Shown here one piece after another: positions 9,228 through 16,913 of a stretch of DNA of 61,874 nt (positions are counted from its first letter, which is position 1; each line of letters starts with the position of its first letter). The notes below the pieces were generated by a model. That model saw nothing but the letters and a program-made list of their open reading frames with translations, was not told where the DNA came from and did no database searches. The DNA is from Myxococcales bacterium (GTDB lineage: Bacteria; Myxococcota; Polyangia; Polyangiales; Polyangiaceae): NCBI GenBank assembly GCA_003151595.1, contig PLXW01000119.1, positions 6,295 to 68,168 of the forward strand. The letters are read 5' to 3'. The translations under genes were made by a program, and so were the position numbers.

Positions 9228-9982
9228 GGAGCTCGCTCCGATCGAAGCCGCGCGGCGCGCGCGATGGCTACCAGCCGACGCACCGCCGAGACGTTCCCCA
9301 CGACGGCCACGACGCCCACCGCGATCACGATCGGCGCCAGGCTCCACGCCGGATTCGCCGCGGCCGCGAGCGGCGAGAGCGCAGCGCCCACGATCGTGAC
9401 CACTGCGCGCTCGGTCCTCCGCATCGACCCGCGCGGCGCTTCGAGCTGCAACGCTTCGGCCTTCGCAGTGGAATAGCTCACCATGAACGACGCCAGGACC
9501 GCGAGCAGCGTGAGCCCCAGCAACGCGGGCGCCGCGCGAAACCAGAACGCGAGCCCCGCTAGGAACGCGAACTCGCCATAGCGATCGATCGCCGCGTCGA
9601 GCACCTCGCCCGCGTCCGACGCCGTCTTCGTTCGCCTCGCGATCGCGCCGTCGAGCGCATCGCCCGCGGCCGACACCGTGGCCAGCGCCGCGCCGATCCC
9701 CATGTGCCCCCGCGCCAGCGCCGCGCCCGCGCCGATCGCCAGCACCAGCGATCCCCAAGTCACGGCGTTCGCCGTCACCCCGAGCCGCTCGCACGCCGCA
9801 CCGCACGGCTCGATCACCCAATGAAACAGCTCCATCGCGCTCTTGCCGACGAGCGCGCTCTTCCCTTCACGCTCCACCCGCTCACTCGACGCGCGACCGC
9901 GCAGCGCCACGCGCGCTCCATAAGCGACCGCCGCCACCAGCACGAGCGCCAGCAGCACGATGGAGCACGCGAGATCGATCAT
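9224..9982 (-). CDS. CDP-alcohol phosphatidyltransferase, probable phosphatidylinositol-phosphate synthase
   Basis: 252 residues, polytopic. The family motif D-x2-DG-x2-AR-x8-G-x3-D-x3-D is complete: Asp108, Asp111-Gly112, Ala115-Arg116, Gly125, Asp129, Asp133. These residues bind two metals and the CDP group. The enzyme would join CDP-diacylglycerol to an alcohol. With inositol-3-phosphate synthase upstream and a PgpA phosphatase downstream, the most economical substrate is inositol phosphate, giving phosphatidylinositol phosphate; glycerol phosphate (PgsA) is the alternative. The ATG at 9982 begins a clear hydrophobic helix. It sits 19 bases after the dehydrogenase gene. Confidence 0.88.
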   Translation of the reverse strand: MIDLACSIVLLALVLVAAVAYGARVALRGRASSERVEREGKSALVGKSAMELFHWVIEPCGAACERLGVTANAVTWGSLVLAIGAGAALARGHMGIGAALATVSAAGDALDGAIARRTKTASDAGEVLDAAIDRYGEFAFLAGLAFWFRAAPALLGLTLLAVLASFMVSYSTAKAEALQLEAPRGSMRRTERAVVTIVGAALSPLAAAANPAWSLAPIVIAVGVVAVVGNVSAVRRLVAIARAARLRSERAP

Positions 9983-10001
9983 GCGCGTTTCGGACGATAC
10001 G

Positions 10002-11066
10002 TCAGTCTCGCCCGGGTCCGCCCAACGTCTGCTCGCGACAGCCATCGGCCGCCGAGGCGTACGCCGCGGTGATCAGCTCGATGCACGCCAGCGCGTCGCG
10101 CGCGTCTTTGCCGACGTAGTCGCGCTCCTCGATCGCCGTGTTGAAGCGCTCGAAGAGAGACCCGAACCACGTCACGTGGCTCGCATCCATCCAGTCGGAC
10201 GAGACGCGCTCCTTCTTCATCTCCCAGGTCACCCGCCCACTGTCGATCGGGTTGCTGGGCTGCCCCATGATCGCGACCTCGACGTCGTCGTCCTCGACGC
10301 GGATGGCCCCCTTGTCGCCGTGCACCGTGTAGATGACCTTGCGAATCCCGGCCGTCCACGTGAGCTGCGCGACCGCGGTGCCGGTGGGGAACGTGATCGT
10401 CGACGAGAAGCTGTCTTCGGTGTCGGCGCCGGCGGCGTGCGACATCTTCGCGGTGATCGCCGTCGGGTACGAACGGAGCCACTCGAACGCGAGATAGAAC
10501 GTGTGGCTGCCGTGATCCATTGCGATGCCGCCGCCCGAGTACTTCTTCTGACGGCGCCAGTTCTCGTTCCACTCACGGACGCCGCGCGCGTGCGTGTTCC
10601 GGAACGTGTCGAGCGTGACGTAGTGAACCTTGCCGATGAGCCCCGCGTCGATCACCTGACGCACGGCCTTGATGACCGGCGCGTGGCGATAGTTGTGAGA
10701 AGGGAAGAGCACCCGCTTCTGCTTCTCGGCCAACGCGAGCAACGCCCTCGCGTCTTCGGCCTTCGTGGCCAGCGGCTTCTCGCAGATCACGTGCAGCCCG
10801 GCCGCCAGCGCTGCTTCGGCGATCCTCGCGTGCGCGTACGGAGGCGCGGTGACATCGACGAACTCGATGTCCCGCTCCTTCGCGATCAACGACTCGTGAT
10901 CCTCGTAGATCCGCACGCCCGGCAGCGCCTTCGCCGCGAGCTCTCGCCGCGCCGCGCAGACGTCCGCCAGCGCGACGATCTCGAGCTCCGAGTCCTTGTA
11001 CGCGGGCATGTGCCCGTGCTCGGCGATGAAACCGTACCCAATGACTGCCCCACGGCGCTTCGGCAT
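10002..11066 (-). CDS. Gfo/Idh/MocA-family NAD(P)-dependent oxidoreductase
   Basis: 354 residues. N-terminal Rossmann fold with GYGFIAEHGH (10-19), then the family's EKPLA motif (96-100), whose lysine is catalytic, and a C-terminal alpha/beta substrate domain. The family includes myo-inositol and scyllo-inositol dehydrogenases and many sugar oxidoreductases. Second gene of the operon, 113 bases after inositol-phosphate synthase. A cyclitol or inositol-phosphate substrate is therefore plausible. Together with the class III aminotransferase downstream it could make an amino-cyclitol, but substrate cannot be read from the sequence. Confidence 0.92.
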   Translation of the reverse strand: MPKRRGAVIGYGFIAEHGHMPAYKDSELEIVALADVCAARRELAAKALPGVRIYEDHESLIAKERDIEFVDVTAPPYAHARIAEAALAAGLHVICEKPLATKAEDARALLALAEKQKRVLFPSHNYRHAPVIKAVRQVIDAGLIGKVHYVTLDTFRNTHARGVREWNENWRRQKKYSGGGIAMDHGSHTFYLAFEWLRSYPTAITAKMSHAAGADTEDSFSSTITFPTGTAVAQLTWTAGIRKVIYTVHGDKGAIRVEDDDVEVAIMGQPSNPIDSGRVTWEMKKERVSSDWMDASHVTWFGSLFERFNTAIEERDYVGKDARDALACIELITAAYASAADGCREQTLGGPGRD

Positions 11067-11179
11067 GACCCGCGCTCCTCTTCCCTAAACTTGAAACTCG
11101 TAGCCCCCAAAAACGCTCAGATGCTCCCCAACCCATTCACGTGCCGCACGTGCCGCGGTTGCCCGCGATTCAACGCATC

Positions 11180-12493
11180 TCAGTCGTAGTATTCGTTGCC
11201 CAGGTGTGTGATCGGCTCTTCGCCCATCATCCAGCGGAGCGTGTTCTTCAGCTTCTTCAGCTGAATGAAGAGGTCGTGCTCCGGGTACAGCTCGGGCGCG
11301 TGCATGGGGCTCTTGAAGTAGAACGAGAGCCATTCTTGCGTGCCGTGGAACTCGGCGCGCTGCGCGAGGTCGAGCATGAGCGCGAGGTCGAGGACGATCG
11401 GCGCCGCGAGGATCGAGTCCTTGCAGAGGAAGTTGATCTTCATCTGCATGGGGTAGTTGAGCCACCCGAACAGATCGATGTTGTCCCAGCCTTCTTTGTC
11501 GTCGCCGCGGGGCGGGTAGTAGTCGATGCGAACCTTGTGAACGAAGTCGCCGTAGAGCTCCTTGTTCTGCTCCGGCTGAAGGATCGTCTCGAGCACACCG
11601 AGCTTCGACACTTCCTTCGCGCGGAACGAATCGGGATCGTCGAGTACTTCGCCATCGCGGTTGCCGAGGATGTTCGTCGAGTACCAGCCGCGAAGACCGA
11701 GCGCGCGGCTCTTCAGCGCGGGGGCGATGACCGTCTTCATGAGGGTCTGGCCAGTCTTGAAATCCTTGCCGGCGATGGCGACGCGGTTCTCGCGGGCGAG
11801 CTCCCAGGCGGCGTTGAAGTCGACCGCCAGGTTCGGCGAGCCGTTGGCGAAGGGCACGCGCTCCTTCAAGAGCGCCCAGGCGTACATCTGGCTGTTCGTG
11901 ATCGCCGGGTCGCTCTTCAGGAGCCCCTCTTCGAACGAACGGATCGTCTCGTGGACCGCCTTCGGCTGCGTGTAGACCTCGGTCGAGCCGCACCAGATGG
12001 CGACGGCGCGCGAGCACCCACGCTCCTTGATGAAGCCGCGAATGTCGGCGCGAAGCTGCTCGACCATGTCGGCCTTCGAGTTCCCCTTCTTCAGGTGCGT
12101 GCCGTGAAGACGGCGCACGTACTCGGGGTAGAAGACCGCCGGCATCGGCTTCACGAGCTGGAGGTCGCTCTTGGCCGCTTCGAGATCTTTGTCACTGAGG
12201 ACACCGGCGTGCTTCGCCGCTTCATAGGCGTCTTCCGGGAACAGGTCCCATCCGCCGAACTCGATCTGGTCGAGCTTCGCGATCGGCGCGAAGTCCGAGA
12301 TGCGCGGAGAGCGATGCTCGGTGCGCTTGCCGAGTCGTATGGTGCCGAGCTGCGTGAGCGAGCCAATCGGCTTGCCGAGACCCCGCTTCACGAGAGAGAC
12401 GCCGGCGATCATCGTCGTCGCGACGGCGCCGAGTCCGGGGAGAAGAACGGCGAGTTTGCCTTCGGCGGCAGGGATACGGATCGGTCGCTTCAC
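11180..12493 (-). CDS. ino1: Inositol-3-phosphate synthase (MIPS/Ino1)
   Basis: 437 residues. Converts glucose 6-phosphate to 1L-myo-inositol 1-phosphate (D-inositol 3-phosphate) using bound NAD. Visible family motifs: LLPGLGAVATT (NAD-binding, 17-27), AGKDFKTGQT (241-250, catalytic lysines), NILGNRDG (274-281) and KDSILAAPIVLDL in the C-terminal third. Length is typical for the bacterial/archaeal type. First gene of the minus-strand operon that continues to 3600. It supplies the head group for the CDP-alcohol phosphatidyltransferase. The 331 bases upstream are non-coding and should hold the operon promoter. Confidence 0.95.
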   Translation of the reverse strand: MKRPIRIPAAEGKLAVLLPGLGAVATTMIAGVSLVKRGLGKPIGSLTQLGTIRLGKRTEHRSPRISDFAPIAKLDQIEFGGWDLFPEDAYEAAKHAGVLSDKDLEAAKSDLQLVKPMPAVFYPEYVRRLHGTHLKKGNSKADMVEQLRADIRGFIKERGCSRAVAIWCGSTEVYTQPKAVHETIRSFEEGLLKSDPAITNSQMYAWALLKERVPFANGSPNLAVDFNAAWELARENRVAIAGKDFKTGQTLMKTVIAPALKSRALGLRGWYSTNILGNRDGEVLDDPDSFRAKEVSKLGVLETILQPEQNKELYGDFVHKVRIDYYPPRGDDKEGWDNIDLFGWLNYPMQMKINFLCKDSILAAPIVLDLALMLDLAQRAEFHGTQEWLSFYFKSPMHAPELYPEHDLFIQLKKLKNTLRWMMGEEPITHLGNEYYD

Positions 12494-12824
12494 GTGATGC
12501 TCCTTCTACGAGAGGACAGTCGGGCTACGAGAGAAGAGGGGACAACGGGTCGGTTCGAGCTGGATTCGCGCCGGGCCAAGTCCGAGATACTCGACGGCAA
12601 CGGTTTGGATGCCGCGTGCCGCCGGTGTGTCGCACATTCTTGGCTCGGCGCGAAGATGTGACCGGAGCGGTGCAATCGGCAAGCCGTGTCGGTCGATTTC
12701 GGAGCGAAAAGCGCTTCGCGGCCGGCGAGTGTAACGGCGTGTAAAGGGGCTGAACTTTCGGGAGAAGAGGCGTGGTTCATTCCATGAACCGCCGTTCTAC
12801 GCTCCAGGTGCCCACTCAGTTCCC
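12494..12824. other. Intergenic region between ino1 operon and bufC
   Basis: 331 bases without a convincing gene. It separates the stop of bufC from the start of ino1, both on the minus strand, so it should carry the end of the buf transcript and the promoter of the inositol operon. The only structure I see is a perfect 7-base inverted repeat with a 3-base spacer at 12774-12790 (GGTTCAT-TCC-ATGAACC). No clear -35/-10 pair was recognised. Confidence 0.6.
12774..12790. promoter_or_regulatory. Inverted repeat, candidate operator or weak terminator
   Basis: GGTTCAT-TCC-ATGAACC, 7-base arms. It lies 34 bases past the bufC stop and about 280 bases before the ino1 start on the minus strand. No T-run follows on either strand, so it is not a standard intrinsic terminator; a dimeric regulator site is the alternative. 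Confidence 0.35.
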
Positions 12825-13787
12825 TCAGGCCAGCTCGACGCCCGCAAAAAAGCCCGCGGCGACCCATTCCCGAAACCACGCCATCACGTTCCGCTCGGCC
12901 TCCGCGGCGTCGTCGGCCGTCAGTCCGTCCTCGAGCGTCTCCAGCGCGGCGCCCAGAGAGCGCCCCGCGAAGAGCGATTCCAGCAGGGTCGCCATCGCGG
13001 GGGTGAGGTCCATTCGCCACAGTGTCATGTCAGTGCGGTACACCGCTGTGGCGGAACGGTTACTTGAGACAATTGTCGCCGATGGCGAGAGGTCGTTCTT
13101 GAAGGCCTGGAAGAAGGCGTTCACCGGGTACTCGAACCGCAGCACCCGCACCGCGTCCGCCGATGGCAGGCGCGCTTCGACCCACCTCTCGATCGGGATG
13201 GCGGCGAGCGCCTCTTGCGAGAGCCGCTCGGCCACGCGCGCGTGGAGGACCTCGACGAGCGCCCATTCGAGCGATGCCAGGTCGGCGGCGAACCCGCGCA
13301 ACGCAAACGGGTCGGCCTCTTCGCCCCGCGCCTCATCACGGAGAAAGCGCGCCATGTGTCGCCCGAAGAAGTTCAAGCTCGGCGCCGACGACGGGTGACG
13401 CTCGATGTACTCGAGGCACAACGACTCGAAGGCCTCCTGGCCGAGAGCGAACTGCAGCGCGGGGTAATCGTCGGCGAGGCACTCCACGAGGCGCGCGCGG
13501 TAGCCGTACCGGTAGATCGCCAGTCGGCCGGCGGCATCGAGCTTCGGTCCGCGCGTGAGGAGTCGCGCGGCGTCGGCGTCGAGCTGGTCGCTGGCGTGAG
13601 GCGCGGTGATGGCGGCGACGAACCACTCTTCGATCGCCCGCAAGGACGAGTCGGGTGGGCCTGCGGGCGCGTGCGCGTCGCTCTTGGTCTCGCGCGTGCT
13701 CACGGTCGTCGGCGTCGCGCTCGCGCGCTCGTGAACGAACGCTTCGGTCGCACCGCCGAGCTGCGGCGCCGGTTTGCGATCGCTCAC
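12825..13787 (-). CDS. DUF2063-family protein, BufC/HvfC-like partner of the DUF692 enzyme
   Basis: 320 residues. The central part (about 60-160) carries the DUF2063 pattern AIYRYGYRARLVECLADDYP and is followed by FFGRHMARFL. C-terminal residues form a helical domain ending AAGFFAGVELA. DUF2063 proteins accompany DUF692 enzymes and are thought to bind or deliver the precursor peptide. The GTG start overlaps the bufB stop by four bases (GTGA). The longer upstream open frame is a shadow of bufB. A region rich in Ala/Thr/Ser (about 10-50) before the domain is probably a flexible linker. Confidence 0.85.
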   Translation of the reverse strand: MSDRKPAPQLGGATEAFVHERASATPTTVSTRETKSDAHAPAGPPDSSLRAIEEWFVAAITAPHASDQLDADAARLLTRGPKLDAAGRLAIYRYGYRARLVECLADDYPALQFALGQEAFESLCLEYIERHPSSAPSLNFFGRHMARFLRDEARGEEADPFALRGFAADLASLEWALVEVLHARVAERLSQEALAAIPIERWVEARLPSADAVRVLRFEYPVNAFFQAFKNDLSPSATIVSSNRSATAVYRTDMTLWRMDLTPAMATLLESLFAGRSLGAALETLEDGLTADDAAEAERNVMAWFREWVAAGFFAGVELA

Positions 13788-14626
13788 GTTGCGCCTCGCG
13801 GCTTCGCGGGTAGGAACTCGCGCGCGCGGAGGGCTTCGGCGTGCGTCTCTTCGAAGCTCGGAATCTCGGCGTCCCACTCGAGCAGGACCGACGCGCCACC
13901 CGCGCGTGCATAGGCGTCGCCGAGCAGTCGCCAGACCGCCTCTGTCACCGGCCCGATGTGCGAATCGATGATGTGCGTCTCGCAGTTCGTGTGACCTGCG
14001 ACGTGGAATTGAACGACGCGGTCCCACGGGATGGCGTCGAAATACTTCTTCGGGTCGAACCCGTGATTGAACGCCGATACGAAGACGTTGTTCACGTCGA
14101 GGAGGAGCGCGCAGTCGGCATCTTCGGCCAGCCGCGCCATGAACTCCCACTCTTTCATCTGCGCGCCGGCGTGCTCCACGTACGTCGACGGGTTCTCGAG
14201 AGCGAGCGGCCCTCCCAAGAAATCCTGCACCGCGCGCACGCGATCGGTCACGTGACGAAGGGCTTCTTCGGTGTACGGCACGGGCAACAGATCGTGCGTG
14301 TTCTTGTGCGCGACGCCCGTGAAGCAGAGATGATCGGACACGATGCGCGCGCGCGTTCGATCGCGGAGCGCCACGAGCTCCTTCAGGTACGCGCGGTCGA
14401 GCGGATCGGTCGACCCGATCGACAGCGACACGCCGTGCATCACGATCGGATAGCGCTCGGCGACGGCGTCGAGGAAGTGCAGAGGCTTCCCCGCCGTCTG
14501 CATGAAGTTCTCGCTCAGGATCTCGAACCACGCGACGTCGGGGCGCTCGTCGATCACGTGCGTGTAGTGCACGGTTCGCAGGCCCAGGCCGATGCCGAGG
14601 TTCGGAAGCTCGAAGCGATTGCTCAT
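13784..14626 (-). CDS. DUF692-family multinuclear iron enzyme (BufB/MbnB-like)
   Basis: 280 residues, TIM-barrel family that includes MbnB, TglH and BufB, which use two or three irons to oxidise cysteine residues in ribosomal peptides. Candidate metal ligands are present in order: His64 (VMHGVS), His99 (SDHL), Glu144 (LENPS), Asp177 and Asn180 (LLDVNN), His208 and His212 (FHVAGH), Glu250 (LLEWD). Followed by the DUF2063 partner with a GTGA overlap and preceded by a short Cys-rich peptide gene, the classical order for a bufferin-type cluster. Expected reaction: heterocycle formation at precursor cysteines. Confidence 0.92.
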   Translation of the reverse strand: MSNRFELPNLGIGLGLRTVHYTHVIDERPDVAWFEILSENFMQTAGKPLHFLDAVAERYPIVMHGVSLSIGSTDPLDRAYLKELVALRDRTRARIVSDHLCFTGVAHKNTHDLLPVPYTEEALRHVTDRVRAVQDFLGGPLALENPSTYVEHAGAQMKEWEFMARLAEDADCALLLDVNNVFVSAFNHGFDPKKYFDAIPWDRVVQFHVAGHTNCETHIIDSHIGPVTEAVWRLLGDAYARAGGASVLLEWDAEIPSFEETHAEALRAREFLPAKPRGAT

Positions 14627-14642
14627 TTGAAGTGTTGCTCTG

Positions 14643-14690
14643 AAAAAAGAAAAAGGCGACGCGCGGGAACGATGCCCGCGACGCCGCCTC
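14643..14690 (-). terminator. Intrinsic terminator between bufA and bufB
   Basis: Read on the minus strand, a GC-rich imperfect hairpin (right arm CCCGCGCGTCGCC, loop near CATCGTT) is followed directly by TTTTTCTTTTTT. It sits 16 bases after the bufA stop and just before bufB. Partial read-through would give much more precursor mRNA than enzyme mRNA. Confidence 0.8.
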
Positions 14691-14705
14691 TTTCTTCAGG
14701 CCCTC

Positions 14706-14966
14706 TCAGGCCGTCTTGCAGCCGCCCTGGCCCTTACAGGCGTTCTGACCCTTGCAGCCGTTCTTGTCCGTCTTGCATGCGCCCTGGCTCTTGCAGTCGT
14801 TCTGACCCTTGCAAGCGTGCTTGCCCGGAACCGCCGTGGGCGTGCCCGCCGGGGCAGCCGAGGCCGCGGCCGACGAAGCCGACGCCGCGGGATCGGGCAT
14901 CGCGCCGCCGCAACCAACCAGGATCCCACCCACCGCTGCCGCAACGATCGCATTCGTGATCTTCAT
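14706..14966 (-). CDS. Bufferin-type precursor peptide with lipobox and six CK pairs
   Basis: 86 residues. A signal sequence ends in a lipobox (ILVGC, Cys19), so the product is probably a lipoprotein. An Ala/Pro/Ser spacer (22-48) leads to a core of six Cys-Lys pairs at 52, 58, 64, 71, 77 and 83, with spacings 6, 6, 7, 6, 6 (repeat unit near CKGQNA). Start ATG is preceded by GAGGAAC. Located immediately upstream of DUF692 and DUF2063 genes. By analogy with bufferins, cysteines would be modified and the product would bind metal, most likely copper, in the periplasm; that function is inferred. Confidence 0.85.
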   Translation of the reverse strand: MKITNAIVAAAVGGILVGCGGAMPDPAASASSAAASAAPAGTPTAVPGKHACKGQNDCKSQGACKTDKNGCKGQNACKGQGGCKTA

Positions 14967-15155
14967 AGGTTCCTCGTCCTTTGAGTAAAGGCGTCGCCGT
15001 ATCGCAACGCGGGCGCCAGATGCTGCACACCCGTCATCAGTACGCGCGAGGCGCCGCGTCGGTTTCTGCGGCGCGGAGCCTACCTCGGGTCGCGCGGGCA
15101 ATGCGAGAAACTCGTGCGGCTCGCACCCGGGCGATCGGGCGCGATCGCCGACGAT

Positions 15156-15482
15156 CTATTGCGCGCGACCGCGTGTCTTTCGTTCGACGTCGTTGGCGGC
15201 GCCGTCACGACCGAACAGCGAGCTCCAGAACGTCCGCTTCGCATCGATCGTCGTGCGCCGAATCTCGAACGCGTTGTCGCGCTCCGGTTCTTCACCGGCG
15301 GCGACGCGCGCGAGCGTCTGCATGAAATCCTGATCGGCGTCGGGCTGCACGAACGTCGACGCGCACGACTTGCATTTGTACGCGGGGAGCTTCCCTACGA
15401 ATCGCTCACCGGCGACCACGTGCGCGCGTTCGATGTTCACGCTTCCCATCCGGAAGCGGCCGCAGTCAGGGCAACCCAACAT
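15156..15482 (-). CDS. Small zinc-ribbon protein, unknown function
   Basis: 108 residues. Two CxxC knuckles, GCPDCG (residues 3-8) and YKCKSCAS (about 35-42), give a four-cysteine zinc ribbon. The rest is helical and polar, with a basic tail. No signal peptide or membrane segment, so probably cytoplasmic. It is flanked by the buf cluster and by a lipoprotein gene, both on the same strand, but spacing does not show an operon. I cannot assign a function. Confidence 0.65.
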   Translation of the reverse strand: MLGCPDCGRFRMGSVNIERAHVVAGERFVGKLPAYKCKSCASTFVQPDADQDFMQTLARVAAGEEPERDNAFEIRRTTIDAKRTFWSSLFGRDGAANDVERKTRGRAQ

Positions 15483-15533
15483 GCATCGAGGCTATCCGAA
15501 CGCGCGCGCGAGTTGGAAATGCCACGGGACGAT

Positions 15534-16013
15534 TCAGGGGCCCGCGTCGTTGCCGTTCCCACCATTGCCGCCATTACCGCCGTTGCCGGGGCCGCCGTCG
15601 CCGCCGAGGATGGGACCGCCACCGGCGTCGTGGTGTCCGTGATGTCCGGCGTCGAACGCGAAGCCGCCGTCGAAGAAGGGGAAGCCGCCGTCGAATGAGG
15701 GGAAGCCGCCGTCGAGCCCGGGGAAGGAGAGCCCGCCATCGCCGCTCACGCAGACCGGACCCGCGCAGGCGCCCGGATCGCCGCTCGTATTTCCGCCGCC
15801 GCTGCTGGGGTTGCCGTTCGAGGCGCTCCCCGAGTCGTCCCCGTTCCCATTCCCATTCCCATTCCCTTGGCTCCCGTTCTGGTTTCCGCTGCTTGATCCG
15901 GAGTCGTCGGCGGGGGTTTCACCCGGTGGATAGAGCGATGTGCCGCTGCACCCGAGTGGTGCGAGGAGAAGCGTCGCGAGGAAGGTGCAAGACAGGGCGC
16001 GTCGGAGGATCAT
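15534..16013 (-). CDS. Low-complexity Gly/Asn/Asp-rich lipoprotein
   Basis: 159 residues. Lipoprotein signal MILRRALSCTFLATLLLAPL followed by GC (lipobox APLGC). The mature part has a Gly-Asn-Ser stretch with NGNGNG repeats, one CAGPVCV cysteine pair, four short DGGF repeats (GLDGGFPSFDGGFPFFDGG region) and a His cluster (HHGHHDAGG), then a Gly/Asn tail. This looks like a surface-exposed flexible protein; the histidines could bind metal. No known domain. Confidence 0.7.
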   Translation of the reverse strand: MILRRALSCTFLATLLLAPLGCSGTSLYPPGETPADDSGSSSGNQNGSQGNGNGNGNGDDSGSASNGNPSSGGGNTSGDPGACAGPVCVSGDGGLSFPGLDGGFPSFDGGFPFFDGGFAFDAGHHGHHDAGGGPILGGDGGPGNGGNGGNGGNGNDAGP

Positions 16014-16265
16014 GTGCGCTTTCGTGGAGCGGAGCGGGCGAAGGGGATCACACGCGACCCAAAGTTGGTGTCATGTCGGCTCACATCGGGCGAACGACGA
16101 CCCGTGACGCGCGAAAGTTGTGACGGCTCGTCTCGGCGTTCGGGGGAGCAAACGCGGGAAATACCCGGAGATCGTGCCTCTTCACGCGGTGCGCCATGGA
16201 CGAACGCCGAATCGGGACAAGAATGACCCCGCCGGCAGTGATCCTTTTCGACCGGGGGCGGCCAC

Positions 16266-16271
16266 TATATT
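16266..16271 (+). promoter_or_regulatory. Candidate -10 element of the sigma-factor gene
   Basis: TATATT in a locally AT-rich spot of a GC-rich region. A start of transcription near 16278 would leave the GGAG at 16281-16284 as ribosome binding site for the ATG at 16293, which is why I prefer that start over the ATG at 16278. No convincing -35 hexamer is seen. Confidence 0.35.
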
Positions 16272-16292
16272 GAGGCGATGGGAGAAGCCAGG

Positions 16293-16913
16293 ATGGACGA
16301 CGAGCGCACGACCGCGCTGAGCGCAGCAAGCGCACCGACGTCGACCATGGAGCTCGCTCGCACGGCGGCGACGGGCGACGGTGCGGCGACGGGCAAGTTG
16401 CTCCGCGCGCTTGCGCCCCGGATCGCGCGGGTCGTTCGCGCCGTGCTGGGCGCAGGGCACGCCGACGTCGACGACGCGATTCAGCAGGCGCTCATCGGGT
16501 TCGTGCAGGCGTTGCCCGCGTTTCGTGGTGACTGCGATCCGCTCGGGTACGCCTCGATCATCGCCGTGCGCGCGGCCGTCGCCGCTCGCAAGCGCCAGCG
16601 AACCGATCACGCGCGACGCGACGACGGCGCCGACGCCGACACGATGCCCGCGCACCGCCCCTCTCCGGGCGACGAAGTCGCGGCGCAAAAGCGGAAGGGG
16701 ATCCTGCGCGAGCTGCTCAGCGAGCTCCCCGTCGAACAGGGCGAAGCGCTCGCGATGCGCGTCGTCCTGGGGTGGTCGCTCGAGGAGATCGCCGCGCAGA
16801 GCGGCGCCCCCTTGAACACCGTGCGGAGTCGGCTGAGACTCGCCAAAGAGGGGATGAAGAAGCGGATCCAATCGGAGCCGGACCTCATCGAAGCGCTCGA
16901 GGTGGAGTCGTGA
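16293..16913 (+). CDS. ECF-type RNA polymerase sigma factor
   Basis: About 206 residues. The N-terminal half matches sigma region 2 (DDAIQQALIGFVQALPAFRG), the C-terminal half region 4 (SLEEIAAQSGAPLNTVRSRL), the usual helix-turn-helix. The linker between them is rich in charged residues. The GTG of the next gene, a zinc-finger anti-sigma protein, overlaps its stop by four bases, so the pair is translationally coupled. An upstream in-frame ATG at 16278 is possible but has no spaced Shine-Dalgarno site. Confidence 0.9.
   Translation: MDDERTTALSAASAPTSTMELARTAATGDGAATGKLLRALAPRIARVVRAVLGAGHADVDDAIQQALIGFVQALPAFRGDCDPLGYASIIAVRAAVAARKRQRTDHARRDDGADADTMPAHRPSPGDEVAAQKRKGILRELLSELPVEQGEALAMRVVLGWSLEEIAAQSGAPLNTVRSRLRLAKEGMKKRIQSEPDLIEALEVES

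Noticed and set aside
11067..11179. A small gene between ino1 and the dehydrogenase
   Set aside because: The 113-base gap has no start with ribosome site and no coding bias; it is treated as a spacer.
12774..12790. Intrinsic terminator of the buf operon
   Set aside because: The 7-base arms have no T-run; kept as an unexplained inverted repeat.
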